Shown here in pieces: positions 37,063-46,326 of a DNA stretch of 64,000 bases. The position numbers and the translations under genes were made by a program. This stretch comes from Odoribacter sp. AF15-53 (GTDB lineage Bacteria; Bacteroidota; Bacteroidia; Bacteroidales; Marinifilaceae). How positions within the stretch are numbered: the first letter of the stretch is position 1; every line of letters begins with the position of its first letter. The DNA is taken from contig NZ_QUHC01000001.1 in assembly GCF_003479425.1 (NCBI RefSeq), positions 558,001-622,000 of the forward strand. The letters run 5' to 3'. The notes beneath the pieces are model-generated. The model was not told the DNA's origin and did not search any database. It worked only from the letters and a program-made list of their open reading frames with translations.

Positions 37063-37959
37063 TTAGAACAGGTAATCGACGGTTTGAGTCATCATGGCGA
37101 CGAAGTCATGGGCCACGCCTTTTACCACTATTTTTTTCCAACTAAAGAGCATGTTGTTGGCCTTGCTGATGCGTTCGCACTCGCTGTAATAGTGTTCTCC
37201 GCGGGCGAATCGGTATAATCCCTGTGCATCGGCTTCGGGTGTGTGGCGCAACGAGCTGTCGTTCGGGTCCGTGTCCTGATCACCTAATGCCACGATCAGG
37301 GAAGAACTGAACAGGTGCGTGAGGGTCGTGTTGTCCGTGTAACCGGAGTTTTTCAGCCCGTAGGGGTATTCGATTTGCGTGTTGGGGACGGTGTACCAGC
37401 CGGAGTTGGCGGCGATTGCCTTGTCCAGGTGGGTGTTTTGCTTGAACGTCACGAATCGGTGTACGAATTGTGCCCCGGCAGAGTGTCCGAACATGCTGTA
37501 TTTACTGGCCTGGTTCCCGGTTTCTTCCTTCACATAGCTGAATATGGCTTCGATAACGGAGTAGGACCATTGTTCTTCGGGAAGCGGCTTGTTATTCTTG
37601 AACATGTTTCCCTCGATATATTCGCTCGTGGAGTAGTAATCCTGCGGGAATTCCAGGGCGATGGCAATGGCTTGTTTGTCCTTGAACTTGTTCATCCAGG
37701 CAGCCAGGTAATCGTTGGCATTTCTTCCGGTTCCGGGAAAGATGAACACGATCGGCATACTCTTGATATCGCCTTCCGGGATGTAGAAATGAAGGTTGAT
37801 CGGCTTGCTTTTCAGTGGGGTGTAATCCGTGTAGGTCACGATACCATGTCCCGTACCCAGTTTGTTCAGCACGAGGTCCTCCTCGTCGCTTTTCCATTCA
37901 CAGCTACACAGCACGGTAGCGATAAACAGGGATATGATTAAATTGATTTTCATAGACAA
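37063..37959 (-). CDS. Lipoprotein alpha/beta hydrolase
   Basis: 298 residues. A signal peptide ends in the lipobox VLCSC, so it is a lipoprotein. The alpha/beta hydrolase fold is indicated by FIFPGTGRNANDYLAAW (oxyanion strand), the nucleophile elbow MFGHSAGAQF near 160, VALGDQDT (acid position) and GVAHDF (His) near the C-terminus. It is esterase- or peptidase-like; the substrate is unknown. It is the last gene of the seven-gene operon that begins with the LRR lipoprotein, 62 bp after a porin gene, so a part in peptide or ester use is inferred. Confidence 0.8.
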   Translation of the reverse strand: MSMKINLIISLFIATVLCSCEWKSDEEDLVLNKLGTGHGIVTYTDYTPLKSKPINLHFYIPEGDIKSMPIVFIFPGTGRNANDYLAAWMNKFKDKQAIAIALEFPQDYYSTSEYIEGNMFKNNKPLPEEQWSYSVIEAIFSYVKEETGNQASKYSMFGHSAGAQFVHRFVTFKQNTHLDKAIAANSGWYTVPNTQIEYPYGLKNSGYTDNTTLTHLFSSSLIVALGDQDTDPNDSSLRHTPEADAQGLYRFARGEHYYSECERISKANNMLFSWKKIVVKGVAHDFVAMMTQTVDYLF

Positions 37960-38021
37960 AATATTATATGATGGAGTGATTTACAATCTGCATTCGAAAT
38001 CATGAATCACTCCATCTTAAA

Positions 38022-39245
38022 TTAAAAGATGATTTGTACTGACAGTTCCGCGTTAATCTTCTCGTTGGCCGTTTTGAAGTTCGGGTTTTTCAGGTAAGAG
38101 AAAGCCCCTTGGCACATCAGACGGTTGTCGACAAAGTATTTTGCCACGCTTATGCCATACTCGTTCGTTTCGAGTAACACGGATTTGGCCGTTTCTTTGA
38201 ATTCGGGTTTTACCTTGCTGAAACGGGCGTCGAATCCCCAGCCGCTTTTCAATAGATAGCCTACCTGCACGTTATACCCGTTCCCGAGGCTCAGGTAGTT
38301 GGCGATCTCTTCCGGTTGCAAGGGAAGGTCACCCGTGCTTTTCGTGTAAATGCCTTTCAGGTCGGTGGCCGTGGCGTTCACATATTCGGCCATGAAACTG
38401 AAACCTTGCCATTTGAATAACAAATCGGCAGCGATCTTGCGGAGTGCCGGGAATTTAGAATCTCCGTCCTTGTCGTAGAGGATGAAATCACCATGTCCTT
38501 CTCCCACCTTGTTGCTTGCCCCGTCGTTATAACTCATGGCTCCCCCGATTAACAATTTCGGGGATTCTTCCCGTGCAAAGTCAGCTCCCACGCCGTCATT
38601 GCCCGGTTTGAATTCACCCAAAGGAAGTACATCCACGCGTCCCCCGTATTTCAGACCGCCCATATCCACGTCGATAGAACTGGAACCGAAAGAATTTCTC
38701 CCGTCTCCCGTGGTGATGGCGATAGAAGGTTTCACACTTACTTTACCGACGTAAAGACGGCTTTCGAAGAATAGTCCGAGTTCCCGTCCGGTACCCGAAA
38801 AGTATTGACTCACGATGCTCCGGTCGGGCATGCTCAGGTTCTTCTCGTGCATGATCATTTCCCGGTTGTTCGTGAAAGTTTGTTTCTGTCCGGCCGTGAT
38901 CGTCAGGTAATTTTTCAGGTTATAAGCGGCCCAAGCCTCCATCAACGGGTTGGAATCTGCGAAGTTTGCTTCTAGCATGAACGTGAACTTGTTGTATAAA
39001 GCCCCGCCTTTAAGGCCGAAAAATGCGTTCTTCACGCCGAATACCGACTCGTCTTCTCCGTCTTTTTCATTCCGGTAAGCCCCGTAAACCTGGATAAAGC
39101 CGTTGATGTTGAAATTATACTCGCCATTATTCAGGTTAATATCCAGTCCTTTACCCAATTCGAATTTGGCGGTGTTTTTATTATCCTGTGCAACTACTGC
39201 GGTCGCTGATAATAATGTTATGATTGCTATAAATAATGTTTTCAT
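38022..39245 (-). CDS. OprP-type outer-membrane porin
   Basis: 407 residues with signal peptide (MKTLFIAIITLLSATAVVAQ). The strand pattern and order (INGFIQVYGAYRNEK, KFTFMLEANFAD, LTITAGQKQTFTNNREM, SGTGRELGLFFES, VSVKPSIAITTGDGRN, terminal AELSVQIIF) fit the phosphate-selective porin O/P family, which in Bacteroidota covers many anion or small-molecule channels. A second, related porin lies two genes upstream. In this operon it may pass short acidic peptides or dicarboxylates; that is inference. Confidence 0.85.
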   Translation of the reverse strand: MKTLFIAIITLLSATAVVAQDNKNTAKFELGKGLDINLNNGEYNFNINGFIQVYGAYRNEKDGEDESVFGVKNAFFGLKGGALYNKFTFMLEANFADSNPLMEAWAAYNLKNYLTITAGQKQTFTNNREMIMHEKNLSMPDRSIVSQYFSGTGRELGLFFESRLYVGKVSVKPSIAITTGDGRNSFGSSSIDVDMGGLKYGGRVDVLPLGEFKPGNDGVGADFAREESPKLLIGGAMSYNDGASNKVGEGHGDFILYDKDGDSKFPALRKIAADLLFKWQGFSFMAEYVNATATDLKGIYTKSTGDLPLQPEEIANYLSLGNGYNVQVGYLLKSGWGFDARFSKVKPEFKETAKSVLLETNEYGISVAKYFVDNRLMCQGAFSYLKNPNFKTANEKINAELSVQIIF

Positions 39246-39260
39246 AATGCTGTTATTCCC

Positions 39261-40802
39261 TTATTTGTCACTGTTCATTTTTCGGTAAACCGGTAGTTCT
39301 GCTCCCGCTTCTGTTTCGTAAACCCGGTAGTTGATAAATCCGTTGGCGGCTTCCGGTTCGAGTACCGAGGCGGCCACGTTACCATTCCTCTGGTTCATGG
39401 GAACCACGAATGTTCCGGCAGGAAAGGATACTTGTTTCGTGTCAACGGTCGTTTTAACCTTTACCGGGTAGAATTTCTCGAATAGCGTGTATTCGGCCTT
39501 GTAGGAATCCACGGTGTAGGCTTCCACGTTGATCGTTTCCGGTTGGCCCAGGGTTTCCACGGTCACGCCCAATTCCCGGAGTTTCCGGGCGATTTCCGGG
39601 TGGGAGGCCGAAATGTAATAGGCTTCCGGGCGTTTCCGTGTGAGGGTAGGGGTGGATTCCAGCGATAAGCTGGCGTTCACGGTCAGGTCAATCATTTCGT
39701 TCGTGTTCATGCTGATGAATGGCAGCACGTAATCATCGACGGATTTAGCTTTACTCGTGACCACGATGTCCTGGCGATTGCGGGCGGCTTGTTCCGTAAC
39801 CCGCATTACCTCGTCACAATTCTCGTAAGCTGTTTTCAAGTATGATTCGGCCAGGGTGAAAGCGGTGACGATTCTTCTTTTCAAAGAGGTTTTCCCAATC
39901 TTCACGCCTCTCAGTTCCATGAGGATGGCTACCGAGTTCCCCAAAGAGAAAGCGTTTGCCGTTGATCGCGGGTTGATACCTCCCACGTTGAAAACAACTT
40001 CCCCGAACTTCTTGGTCGTGGTGAAATAGTCGTGATGACGCAGTTGCTTTGCATCCAGAGCTTTGCGTGCGTTGCCGACGAACTTCCGGGAGGTCAAATC
40101 TCGTAGTTCCTGCGGTACGTTGAGGTTGCCCGAGTAAAGGAACATGGCGTCGAATGAATTCGTGATGTTGTCCGAACTGATTAACGTGTAGTCCGCCCGT
40201 AACGGTTGGAATTCATGGAAATCAATCACCACTTGGGGAGCGTATCGGTTGTAGAATCCCCGTAGGGCCACGGCTTCCGGTGTAGCTAGTTTACTCTGGT
40301 CCCGGTTCAGGTCCAGCGTGTTGGCCGTCACCCGTTCCAGGTGGCTTCCCCCGTCGATGTTTACCATGGGAATAATGGTGATTTCCAGACGTTCCAACAA
40401 GTAAGTCATGTTCGGGTCGTTCAACAGGCGATCCAGGGTATAAAGCATGGCCTCCGTGCTTCCGGGTTCATCTCCGTGTACCCGTCCGAGAAACAGGACC
40501 CGCAGTTTGGTATTTCTTGTTTTACCGACAATTCTCACGGCTGGGATTTCCACGCCTTTTTGTGTCTTACCGATGTACGATAAGGTGGCGATTCCGGGAT
40601 GTTGTGCGACGAGCTTGTTGATGTAGGTCATCATTTCGTCGTAAGTCGTGAATTTATTCCCTTTCTGGAACCACGGCGTTTGAATATCTATCTCGGGATC
40701 GGCGAAGTACTTCTTGGCAACCTTGGCTGGTTGTTGTGCCCATACCGTACCCGCTTGGACGAGAATCAATAGTGCGAATAAATATTTTATCATGGTATTC
40801 AT
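39261..40802 (-). CDS. Exported M14 zinc carboxypeptidase
   Basis: 513 residues with signal peptide (MIKYLFALLILVQAGTVWAQ from the second Met). The M14 zinc site is visible: HGDEPGS (His-X-X-Glu) near residue 108, NIDGG near 148, LDLNRDQ (Asn-Arg-Asp) near 167, and the third ligand in VIDFHEF near 195. A later Glu in MELRG (near 295) suits the catalytic base. A C-terminal beta-rich domain follows. It would cut C-terminal residues from peptides in the periplasm or at the surface. It lies between the two porins of the operon, consistent with feeding small peptides to IadA. Confidence 0.88.
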   Translation of the reverse strand: MNTMIKYLFALLILVQAGTVWAQQPAKVAKKYFADPEIDIQTPWFQKGNKFTTYDEMMTYINKLVAQHPGIATLSYIGKTQKGVEIPAVRIVGKTRNTKLRVLFLGRVHGDEPGSTEAMLYTLDRLLNDPNMTYLLERLEITIIPMVNIDGGSHLERVTANTLDLNRDQSKLATPEAVALRGFYNRYAPQVVIDFHEFQPLRADYTLISSDNITNSFDAMFLYSGNLNVPQELRDLTSRKFVGNARKALDAKQLRHHDYFTTTKKFGEVVFNVGGINPRSTANAFSLGNSVAILMELRGVKIGKTSLKRRIVTAFTLAESYLKTAYENCDEVMRVTEQAARNRQDIVVTSKAKSVDDYVLPFISMNTNEMIDLTVNASLSLESTPTLTRKRPEAYYISASHPEIARKLRELGVTVETLGQPETINVEAYTVDSYKAEYTLFEKFYPVKVKTTVDTKQVSFPAGTFVVPMNQRNGNVAASVLEPEAANGFINYRVYETEAGAELPVYRKMNSDK

Positions 40803-40814
40803 TTTTTGCAGTTT

Positions 40815-42161
40815 TTAGAATGAGAATTGAATCATGGCTTGCAGGAGGGTTTCGTTTCCTTCGGTCACCACGCTGTTCACGTTCTTGCTTCCCGGTTCGG
40901 CATCCACGAACACGACCGAGGCTTGCACCTTGATGGCGTACGACTTGGTCAGGTATTTGGAAAGACCGACTTCATAGAAGTTATTCCGGTTGAAATAGAG
41001 TTCGTTGTGCAGGAACGATTTGTCGTCCGGATCGAAGTGCGTGTAGCGGGCGTCGATTGACAGGCGGTTCCGGAACATGTAGCCGGCCTGGATGTTGTAT
41101 CCCGCTCCCAGCATCATGCGGGCTTTCACGTAGTCTTTCATGTTTCCGCCGAAATCCGTGGATGTCGTGCCGTCGTTTCTGACCCGCTGCGTGATTTCAC
41201 TCGGAACGTGGGCCCACGTTTTCACGAATTCGCCCAGCACGGAGAATCCCATGTATTTAAAATGGAAGTCTGCCCCGAATTTGATGTAATCTGGCAAGGC
41301 TTCCTTGTTCTCGTCGTTCAGGTAGAGAATCGAACCGCTTTCCCGGCCTCTCCGGTCACTGATCCCGACGTTGTAACTGTATGTTGCTCCGATGGATAGT
41401 TTCGGGGTTACTTCCCGTGCCATGTCACCACCGCGGGTTTCCCCGTATGCCCGGAACAGACCGAAGGGTAGGTAGTTGATGCGTGCCCCGTATTTGAATC
41501 CCCCGTGGCGGCGGGTGAAGGTGGCGCTACCGTCACCGTCCGTGATCGTGATCGAGGGGCGGAGGTAGGCCGTGTGGCCGACGCGGAACGATCCGTCGAC
41601 AAAAATCCCGACTTCTCGGATGGAACCGAAATAAGAGGATAGTTTGCTGCGGTCAACCAGTTGCAGCGTGTTCGAGGTGATTCCGAGTTCTCGGTTATCG
41701 GTAGGCGTGGATTTTTGTCCGAAAGTGAAAGTCAGACCTTTCACGGGTTTATAGGAAATAAAAGCGTCCAGCAACATCCCGCTTAATTCGCCGTCGCCCC
41801 CGTTGGCTTGGGCAAAATCGGTTTGCAGCCGGTAACCTACTTTACCGCCCCACGCATCACCGGAGAGGCGCAGGCGTAGGCGTCTCATGCGAAAACGGGA
41901 GTAAAATTGGTCGTCGCCCTCGTATTTCCGGGTTTCGAACGTGGTCTGGATAAATCCCCGCAGGTTGATATTGTAGCCTCCGTCCGGGGCGGAAAACGTG
42001 ATCCCGTCACCCAAACGGTATTTATTCACGATGATTTTAGCCGCATCGGAATCTACCGTTACGTTTTCCGTGTCATCGTCCTCTGTTTCCGTTTCCTGCG
42101 AGAACACGGGACTCCAAGGGAGCAACACGAGTAACATTAGTATGAACTTATATTTTTTCAT
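40815..42161 (-). CDS. OprP-type outer-membrane porin (second copy)
   Basis: 448 residues with signal peptide (KKYKFILMLLVLLPWSPVFSQ). It has the same family layout as the 38022 gene: YNINLRGFIQTTFETRK, GKVGYRLQTDFAQA, LTFTFGQKSTPTDNRELGI, SSYFGSIREVGIF, RPSITITDGDGSA, and a terminal QAMIQFSF ending in Phe. The two proteins are clear paralogues but well diverged, so the operon probably has two channels of different selectivity. It starts 20 bp after iadA. Confidence 0.85.
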   Translation of the reverse strand: MKKYKFILMLLVLLPWSPVFSQETETEDDDTENVTVDSDAAKIIVNKYRLGDGITFSAPDGGYNINLRGFIQTTFETRKYEGDDQFYSRFRMRRLRLRLSGDAWGGKVGYRLQTDFAQANGGDGELSGMLLDAFISYKPVKGLTFTFGQKSTPTDNRELGITSNTLQLVDRSKLSSYFGSIREVGIFVDGSFRVGHTAYLRPSITITDGDGSATFTRRHGGFKYGARINYLPFGLFRAYGETRGGDMAREVTPKLSIGATYSYNVGISDRRGRESGSILYLNDENKEALPDYIKFGADFHFKYMGFSVLGEFVKTWAHVPSEITQRVRNDGTTSTDFGGNMKDYVKARMMLGAGYNIQAGYMFRNRLSIDARYTHFDPDDKSFLHNELYFNRNNFYEVGLSKYLTKSYAIKVQASVVFVDAEPGSKNVNSVVTEGNETLLQAMIQFSF

Positions 42162-42181
42162 CTTTTCGTTTTCAAGTTATC

Positions 42182-43327
42182 TCATTCAAAATTTCCAACT
42201 TTCACCAGTTTCCCTTCCTGCATCCAGGTCACACCTCCCACGATCACGCTCTGCAAGTTCAGGTCATTGTCGAAGAAACACAGATCGGCGTCACGGTCGG
42301 GGGCGATTCGTCCCTTCGCGCGTAACGTCATGTTCCGGGCCGGGTTGGAGGTCACCGGACGGATGGCGTCTTCGAGGGGCATACCGCCTTCTTTCACCAG
42401 TTTCCGCACTTGTTGCAGGTTGAGGTGCAAAGGGGCCTTGTAGAAGATCTGTTCCCCAGTTTCCGGGTCTTTTTTGCTCATTCCGGCGTTGCCGTCGCTG
42501 CTGAATGTCATTTGTTCTACGGGTACTCCTTTCTCTATCCCGTGTAACAGGATTTTATAGGGTTCGTCGAACTTGGTTCCTCCCGTGGATATGTCGATCA
42601 TTCCTCCCAGTGCCGCGAATTCCACGGCTTCATCGAAGAGGGCGGCCGTTCTGCCCACGTGGGTGGGCGAAATGTGTTTCACCAGTGTCGGGTATTCCCG
42701 TGCGATTTCCAGCAGCATTTGCATGCGGGAGGGGAGTGCGCCGAGGTGAACGTGGAGAACGCCTCCTTTGCCGGATGTCAATCCGCCCACGTGTACCTGG
42801 TTGATCAGGCGCAACAATTCCTGTTTCGTGGGGAAGGAGCTGCGTTCGTCGCTGATAGCCACCTTGCAGCCGATAATCTTGTCGATGAATAACATATCTT
42901 CCGTCACGCTCCCGGTGATCGTCTTGGGAGGTACGGCGAAGTAACTCGTGAGCATGTATGCCCCTATCCCGTATTGTTCCAACGATTTGCACTTGGCGTA
43001 CAACGTGGTCAGTTCTTTCGTGATTCCGTCCGTGCCCAGCATACCGACCACGGTGGTCGTCCCGCAACGGATCAGTTCGCTCGGTTGCACTTCCGGCGTG
43101 ATCGAGAAGTAACCGCTTTTTCCCCCGGCACCGATGATGTGCATGTGCTGGTCGATGAGACCGGGGGTCACGATCATGCCCCCGGCGTCGATCAGCGAGT
43201 GGACTACACTCGTCAACTCGATCTTCTCGTCCACCATGACTATTTTCCCGTTACACACGAGAATATCTTTTATCCCCAGTTTTTCGGGGGCGTAAATATT
43301 GGCGTTTTTTATTATTGTAATATTCAT
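42182..43327 (-). CDS. iadA: Isoaspartyl dipeptidase (beta-aspartyl-peptidase)
   Basis: 381 residues of the amidohydrolase superfamily. Metal and substrate motifs: GLIDQHMHIIGAGG near 58, GMLGTDGITK near 93, VHLGALPS near 195, HISPTHVGRT near 222 and FSSDGNAGM (Asp) near 278. IadA releases aspartate from beta-aspartyl (isoaspartyl) dipeptides in the cytosol; it both repairs waste from aged proteins and feeds aspartate to catabolism. It lies next to a DcuC-type dicarboxylate transporter (2 bp apart) and downstream of porins and a carboxypeptidase in the same operon. Confidence 0.95.
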   Translation of the reverse strand: MNITIIKNANIYAPEKLGIKDILVCNGKIVMVDEKIELTSVVHSLIDAGGMIVTPGLIDQHMHIIGAGGKSGYFSITPEVQPSELIRCGTTTVVGMLGTDGITKELTTLYAKCKSLEQYGIGAYMLTSYFAVPPKTITGSVTEDMLFIDKIIGCKVAISDERSSFPTKQELLRLINQVHVGGLTSGKGGVLHVHLGALPSRMQMLLEIAREYPTLVKHISPTHVGRTAALFDEAVEFAALGGMIDISTGGTKFDEPYKILLHGIEKGVPVEQMTFSSDGNAGMSKKDPETGEQIFYKAPLHLNLQQVRKLVKEGGMPLEDAIRPVTSNPARNMTLRAKGRIAPDRDADLCFFDNDLNLQSVIVGGVTWMQEGKLVKVGNFE

Positions 43328-43329
43328 AT

Positions 43330-44703
43330 TCAGACTATAAGAAAGTGATAAACCAACATAACAATCATCGTTACCGATAGCGGGATCAAGTTCCGTCGGG
43401 CCAGATCGAACGAGGATACCCCGGCGATTTCCGATATGGCGATAATCACCCCGGCGATCGGCGACGCGGCCCGTCCCATGCTGGAGGCCAATTGCATCGG
43501 CAGGATCATGTTTACCCCGTCAAGCCCGACTTTTGCCGCTATGGACGGCACTAGCGGGCCGAACGAGAAGAATGAAGCGTTGCCGCTTCCCATCAGCATG
43601 GAGGCCGCGAAGATGAGCAAGGTCATCAAGATGGCAATGCCTATCCCGGAGAATCCAATGTGTTGGGAGAGCATCACGAGGGAATCAATGAATCCTAGGC
43701 TGATCAATCCTCTTGAAAATACTTCAGCCGCCACGATCAGGGTGATCACGGTAGCGAATACTTTTCCCATGCCTTCCCAGAAGGTTTTGATCGAAGCGAA
43801 TACTTTCTTGATGTCGCGTTGGCGGATTAATTCGAATATGATGGCGATAAAGAACGACATGAGCATGGCCGTTGTCGTGTCGAGTTCCACCGAGAAACTG
43901 AACAGTTGAATGTATTTCGAGAATACGATCAACAGGATCAGCGGTAATACCGGGAGGATTGCGTAGATCAACGGGACGTCGACCTTGAAATCTTCCCGTT
44001 TTGTTTCCTCGACAGGTTTGTTCACGGCGTCTTTTTTGTCGTAGTAGCGATTACTGAAATAATACACGATCATGAGCAGGATCGTCATGGGAATGGTCAG
44101 CGGCATTTGATGTTCGATAAAGTACATCACGTTATTCATGCCCACGAGTTCGGAGGCCCGGGCCGTGTTGGCCGAGGCGGGGCCCATGTCGAATACCGTG
44201 CATGCCGAGATGACCGATACGGCCGACAGCTTGCTGACACCCAGGCTTACCAGTACTGGGTAGATCGAAGCCACGAGCAACAATCCCAGCCCGGTGGCCG
44301 AGGGGGTACAGATGAACAAAAGCTGCCCGATCGGTATCACCAGCGAGGCTGCCAGATAGGGGTACTTCCGGAAGATCGACAAGGGTTGCATGGAAACATA
44401 CACCAGGGCGTCGCTGGCCTTGATGTGTTTCATGTAGGCCACGAATCCCCCGATGGTCATGATCATCAATCCTACCCCGGCGCCTTTATCGCTGAAAATC
44501 TCCTGTATCACCTTGAAGAGGTCGAATTCTTTCAACCCGGTGGCGTTCTTCAGTTCCGGGATGTCGAAACCTAGCAACAAGGCAAGGGTCAACATGACCA
44601 GACCGCTGAAGAGTAATACCGCCTGGGCGTGATACTTCTTGAACAGCCAGTAAGCCGTCAGGGCGATGAATTGGATGGATATAAGTGCTCCTATATAAAT
44701 CAT
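43330..44703 (-). CDS. dcuC: C4-dicarboxylate transporter, DcuC family
   Basis: 457 residues with about twelve membrane segments and the DcuC-type motifs GAGVGLMIMTIGGFVAYM near 75 and SATGLGLLLVASIYPVL near 136. The pair of half-repeats and ISEIAGVSSFDLARRNLIP near the end fit the family. It moves C4-dicarboxylates (aspartate, fumarate, succinate) across the inner membrane, typically by exchange in anaerobes. With IadA next to it, aspartate import or fumarate/succinate exchange is likely; peptide transport cannot be excluded. The symbol is by family, not proven orthology. Confidence 0.85.
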   Translation of the reverse strand: MIYIGALISIQFIALTAYWLFKKYHAQAVLLFSGLVMLTLALLLGFDIPELKNATGLKEFDLFKVIQEIFSDKGAGVGLMIMTIGGFVAYMKHIKASDALVYVSMQPLSIFRKYPYLAASLVIPIGQLLFICTPSATGLGLLLVASIYPVLVSLGVSKLSAVSVISACTVFDMGPASANTARASELVGMNNVMYFIEHQMPLTIPMTILLMIVYYFSNRYYDKKDAVNKPVEETKREDFKVDVPLIYAILPVLPLILLIVFSKYIQLFSFSVELDTTTAMLMSFFIAIIFELIRQRDIKKVFASIKTFWEGMGKVFATVITLIVAAEVFSRGLISLGFIDSLVMLSQHIGFSGIGIAILMTLLIFAASMLMGSGNASFFSFGPLVPSIAAKVGLDGVNMILPMQLASSMGRAASPIAGVIIAISEIAGVSSFDLARRNLIPLSVTMIVMLVYHFLIV

Positions 44704-44711
44704 ACGTGTAA

Positions 44712-46085
44712 TTATTTTTGTACACCTTTGGCGGTGGTCAAATTATCGTAAATCTCGGCCGGAATCGTGAACGGTGCTCCCGTGTTCCCGCTCAGATCGA
44801 CAGAAGTCAGTTTCGTGTTCCGGGATAGGTCGATCGCGGTCAACTCGTGAGTTTTCATGCTCAACGAGGTTAATTCCGTGTTCTTTGTCAGGTCGATGCT
44901 ACTCAATTTCTTGGCCCCGGATTTCGTGCTGGCGTTGTAACTTAACTCGGTTAGTTTCACGTTTTTAGTTAAATCTAAAGAGGTGATTTGATTATTGTTT
45001 AAATCCAGCGTGGTGAGTTCCGTCAAAACTGTGATGTCCAGCGATGTTAAGCTGTTGGAAACCAATCTTAACACGGTTAATTTCGTGAAGCATTCGATAC
45101 CGCTCAGATCGGTTATAGCATCATTGGCGGTAGATAACCCGGCTGTTACGAGTTCGGCCATGTCATCTTTTCTTTTTCTCAGGTCTAATTCCCCGGTGTA
45201 AGCGGCAGCCTTCGCCTTGTCGATCTTGTACGAGCCGTTTTCCTCCGACACGATACCCAGGTCTTTCAACCGATAGTTCAGGTATTCCCCGAACGCCTTG
45301 TTGGGAATGGCGTAGTACTCCTCTCCGACGGGAGGGGTTGGGTTGCCCGATACGACACCCTCGCTGGTCGTCAGGTTGTTGTAGATGCTTTCCGGGATCG
45401 AGAACGGGACTCCGGGGTTGCTCGACAGGTTGACGGACACGAGTTTCGTGTTTTTGGATAAGTCGATGGTTGTCAACTGGTGGATCTGTAAATCCAACGT
45501 GGTGAGTTCCGTGTTGTGAGTCAGGTCGATGGAAGTGAGCTTTTGTCCTTCCTCGGCTTCACCGCTACCTCTATAATTGAGTGTTGTTAGTTTCGTGTTG
45601 TGTGACAGGTCCAAAGAACCGACCTTGTTAAAGTTCATTTTCAGTTCGGTCAGGTTCACCAACGTCGATAGATCAAGAGCGGTAATGTTGTTCGACGTGA
45701 GTGCCAGCGAGTTTAGTCCCGTGAAATACTGGATACCGTCAATATCCTGAATCTTGTCCGCGGCCGTGGTTAATCCCGCGTTTTCCAGTTTCGTGATGGA
45801 AGCTGCGGTTTTGCTCAGGTTAATGTCACCCGTGAATGTCGCTGATTCTACGGTATCGATGACATAGGAGATCACCGGGCTACCCGTTTCGTTCGATACT
45901 TTCGAATATACCCCGGTAACACCCAGGTATTTGAGGTATTCCCCGAAAGCATTATCCTTGATCGCGTAAAGGTTGCTTCCGTCACCCGGTCCGTTGTTTT
46001 CCGTCAACGATACGTCATCTGTCGTGCAGGCTTGGAAAGCGAGCAGGGACAGGATGAATGCAAAACATAGATTTTTTGTTTTCAT
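44712..46085 (-). CDS. Leucine-rich-repeat lipoprotein with internal duplication
   Basis: 457 residues. The signal peptide ends in the lipobox AFQAC. Two homologous halves follow (about 39-245 and 258-457). Each begins YAI..AFGEYL, continues with a short helical part and several 20-24-residue leucine-rich repeats (LTTLDLNNNQITSLDLTKN type), and ends PFxIPxxIYxNLTTxxGV. Such lipoproteins are usually surface-exposed in Bacteroidota and can bind proteins or peptides. It is the first gene of the operon, 8 bp before dcuC, so a role as surface capture protein for the peptide system is inferred. Confidence 0.88.
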   Translation of the reverse strand: MKTKNLCFAFILSLLAFQACTTDDVSLTENNGPGDGSNLYAIKDNAFGEYLKYLGVTGVYSKVSNETGSPVISYVIDTVESATFTGDINLSKTAASITKLENAGLTTAADKIQDIDGIQYFTGLNSLALTSNNITALDLSTLVNLTELKMNFNKVGSLDLSHNTKLTTLNYRGSGEAEEGQKLTSIDLTHNTELTTLDLQIHQLTTIDLSKNTKLVSVNLSSNPGVPFSIPESIYNNLTTSEGVVSGNPTPPVGEEYYAIPNKAFGEYLNYRLKDLGIVSEENGSYKIDKAKAAAYTGELDLRKRKDDMAELVTAGLSTANDAITDLSGIECFTKLTVLRLVSNSLTSLDITVLTELTTLDLNNNQITSLDLTKNVKLTELSYNASTKSGAKKLSSIDLTKNTELTSLSMKTHELTAIDLSRNTKLTSVDLSGNTGAPFTIPAEIYDNLTTAKGVQK

Positions 46086-46100
46086 AGTGGACTAAAATTT

Positions 46101-46194
46101 ATAATTAATGATTTTGATGCATTTTAGTATGAACAAATTTATCTTCAAGGGATAAACAGAACGATAAAAATTCCACTAACAAATCATTAATTAT
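46101..46194. promoter_or_regulatory. 14-bp inverted repeat in the divergent promoter region
   Basis: ATAATTAATGATTT at 46101-46114 and its exact inverse AAATCATTAATTAT at 46181-46194. An 11-bp direct repeat CATTTTAGTAT is also present at 46120 and 46238. The region separates the LRR/dcuC/iadA operon from the divergent DUF1573 gene, so these are candidate regulator sites. Confidence 0.6.
46134..46141 (-). promoter_or_regulatory. -7 box (TAAATTTG) of the LRR/dcuC/iadA operon
   Basis: Minus-strand match to TAnnTTTG, 48 bp before the LRR lipoprotein ATG and between the two halves of the 14-bp inverted repeat. Confidence 0.65.
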
Positions 46195-46326
46195 TGCTTT
46201 TTTCCAGTTATTTATGTCGTTTTTCAGAACAAAAGTACATTTTAGTATCAAATTTTTGTACATGAGGGAATAAAATCAGATGTAAATAGTAATTTTGAAT
46301 TCGTGAAATGAATTTATTCTATCAGG

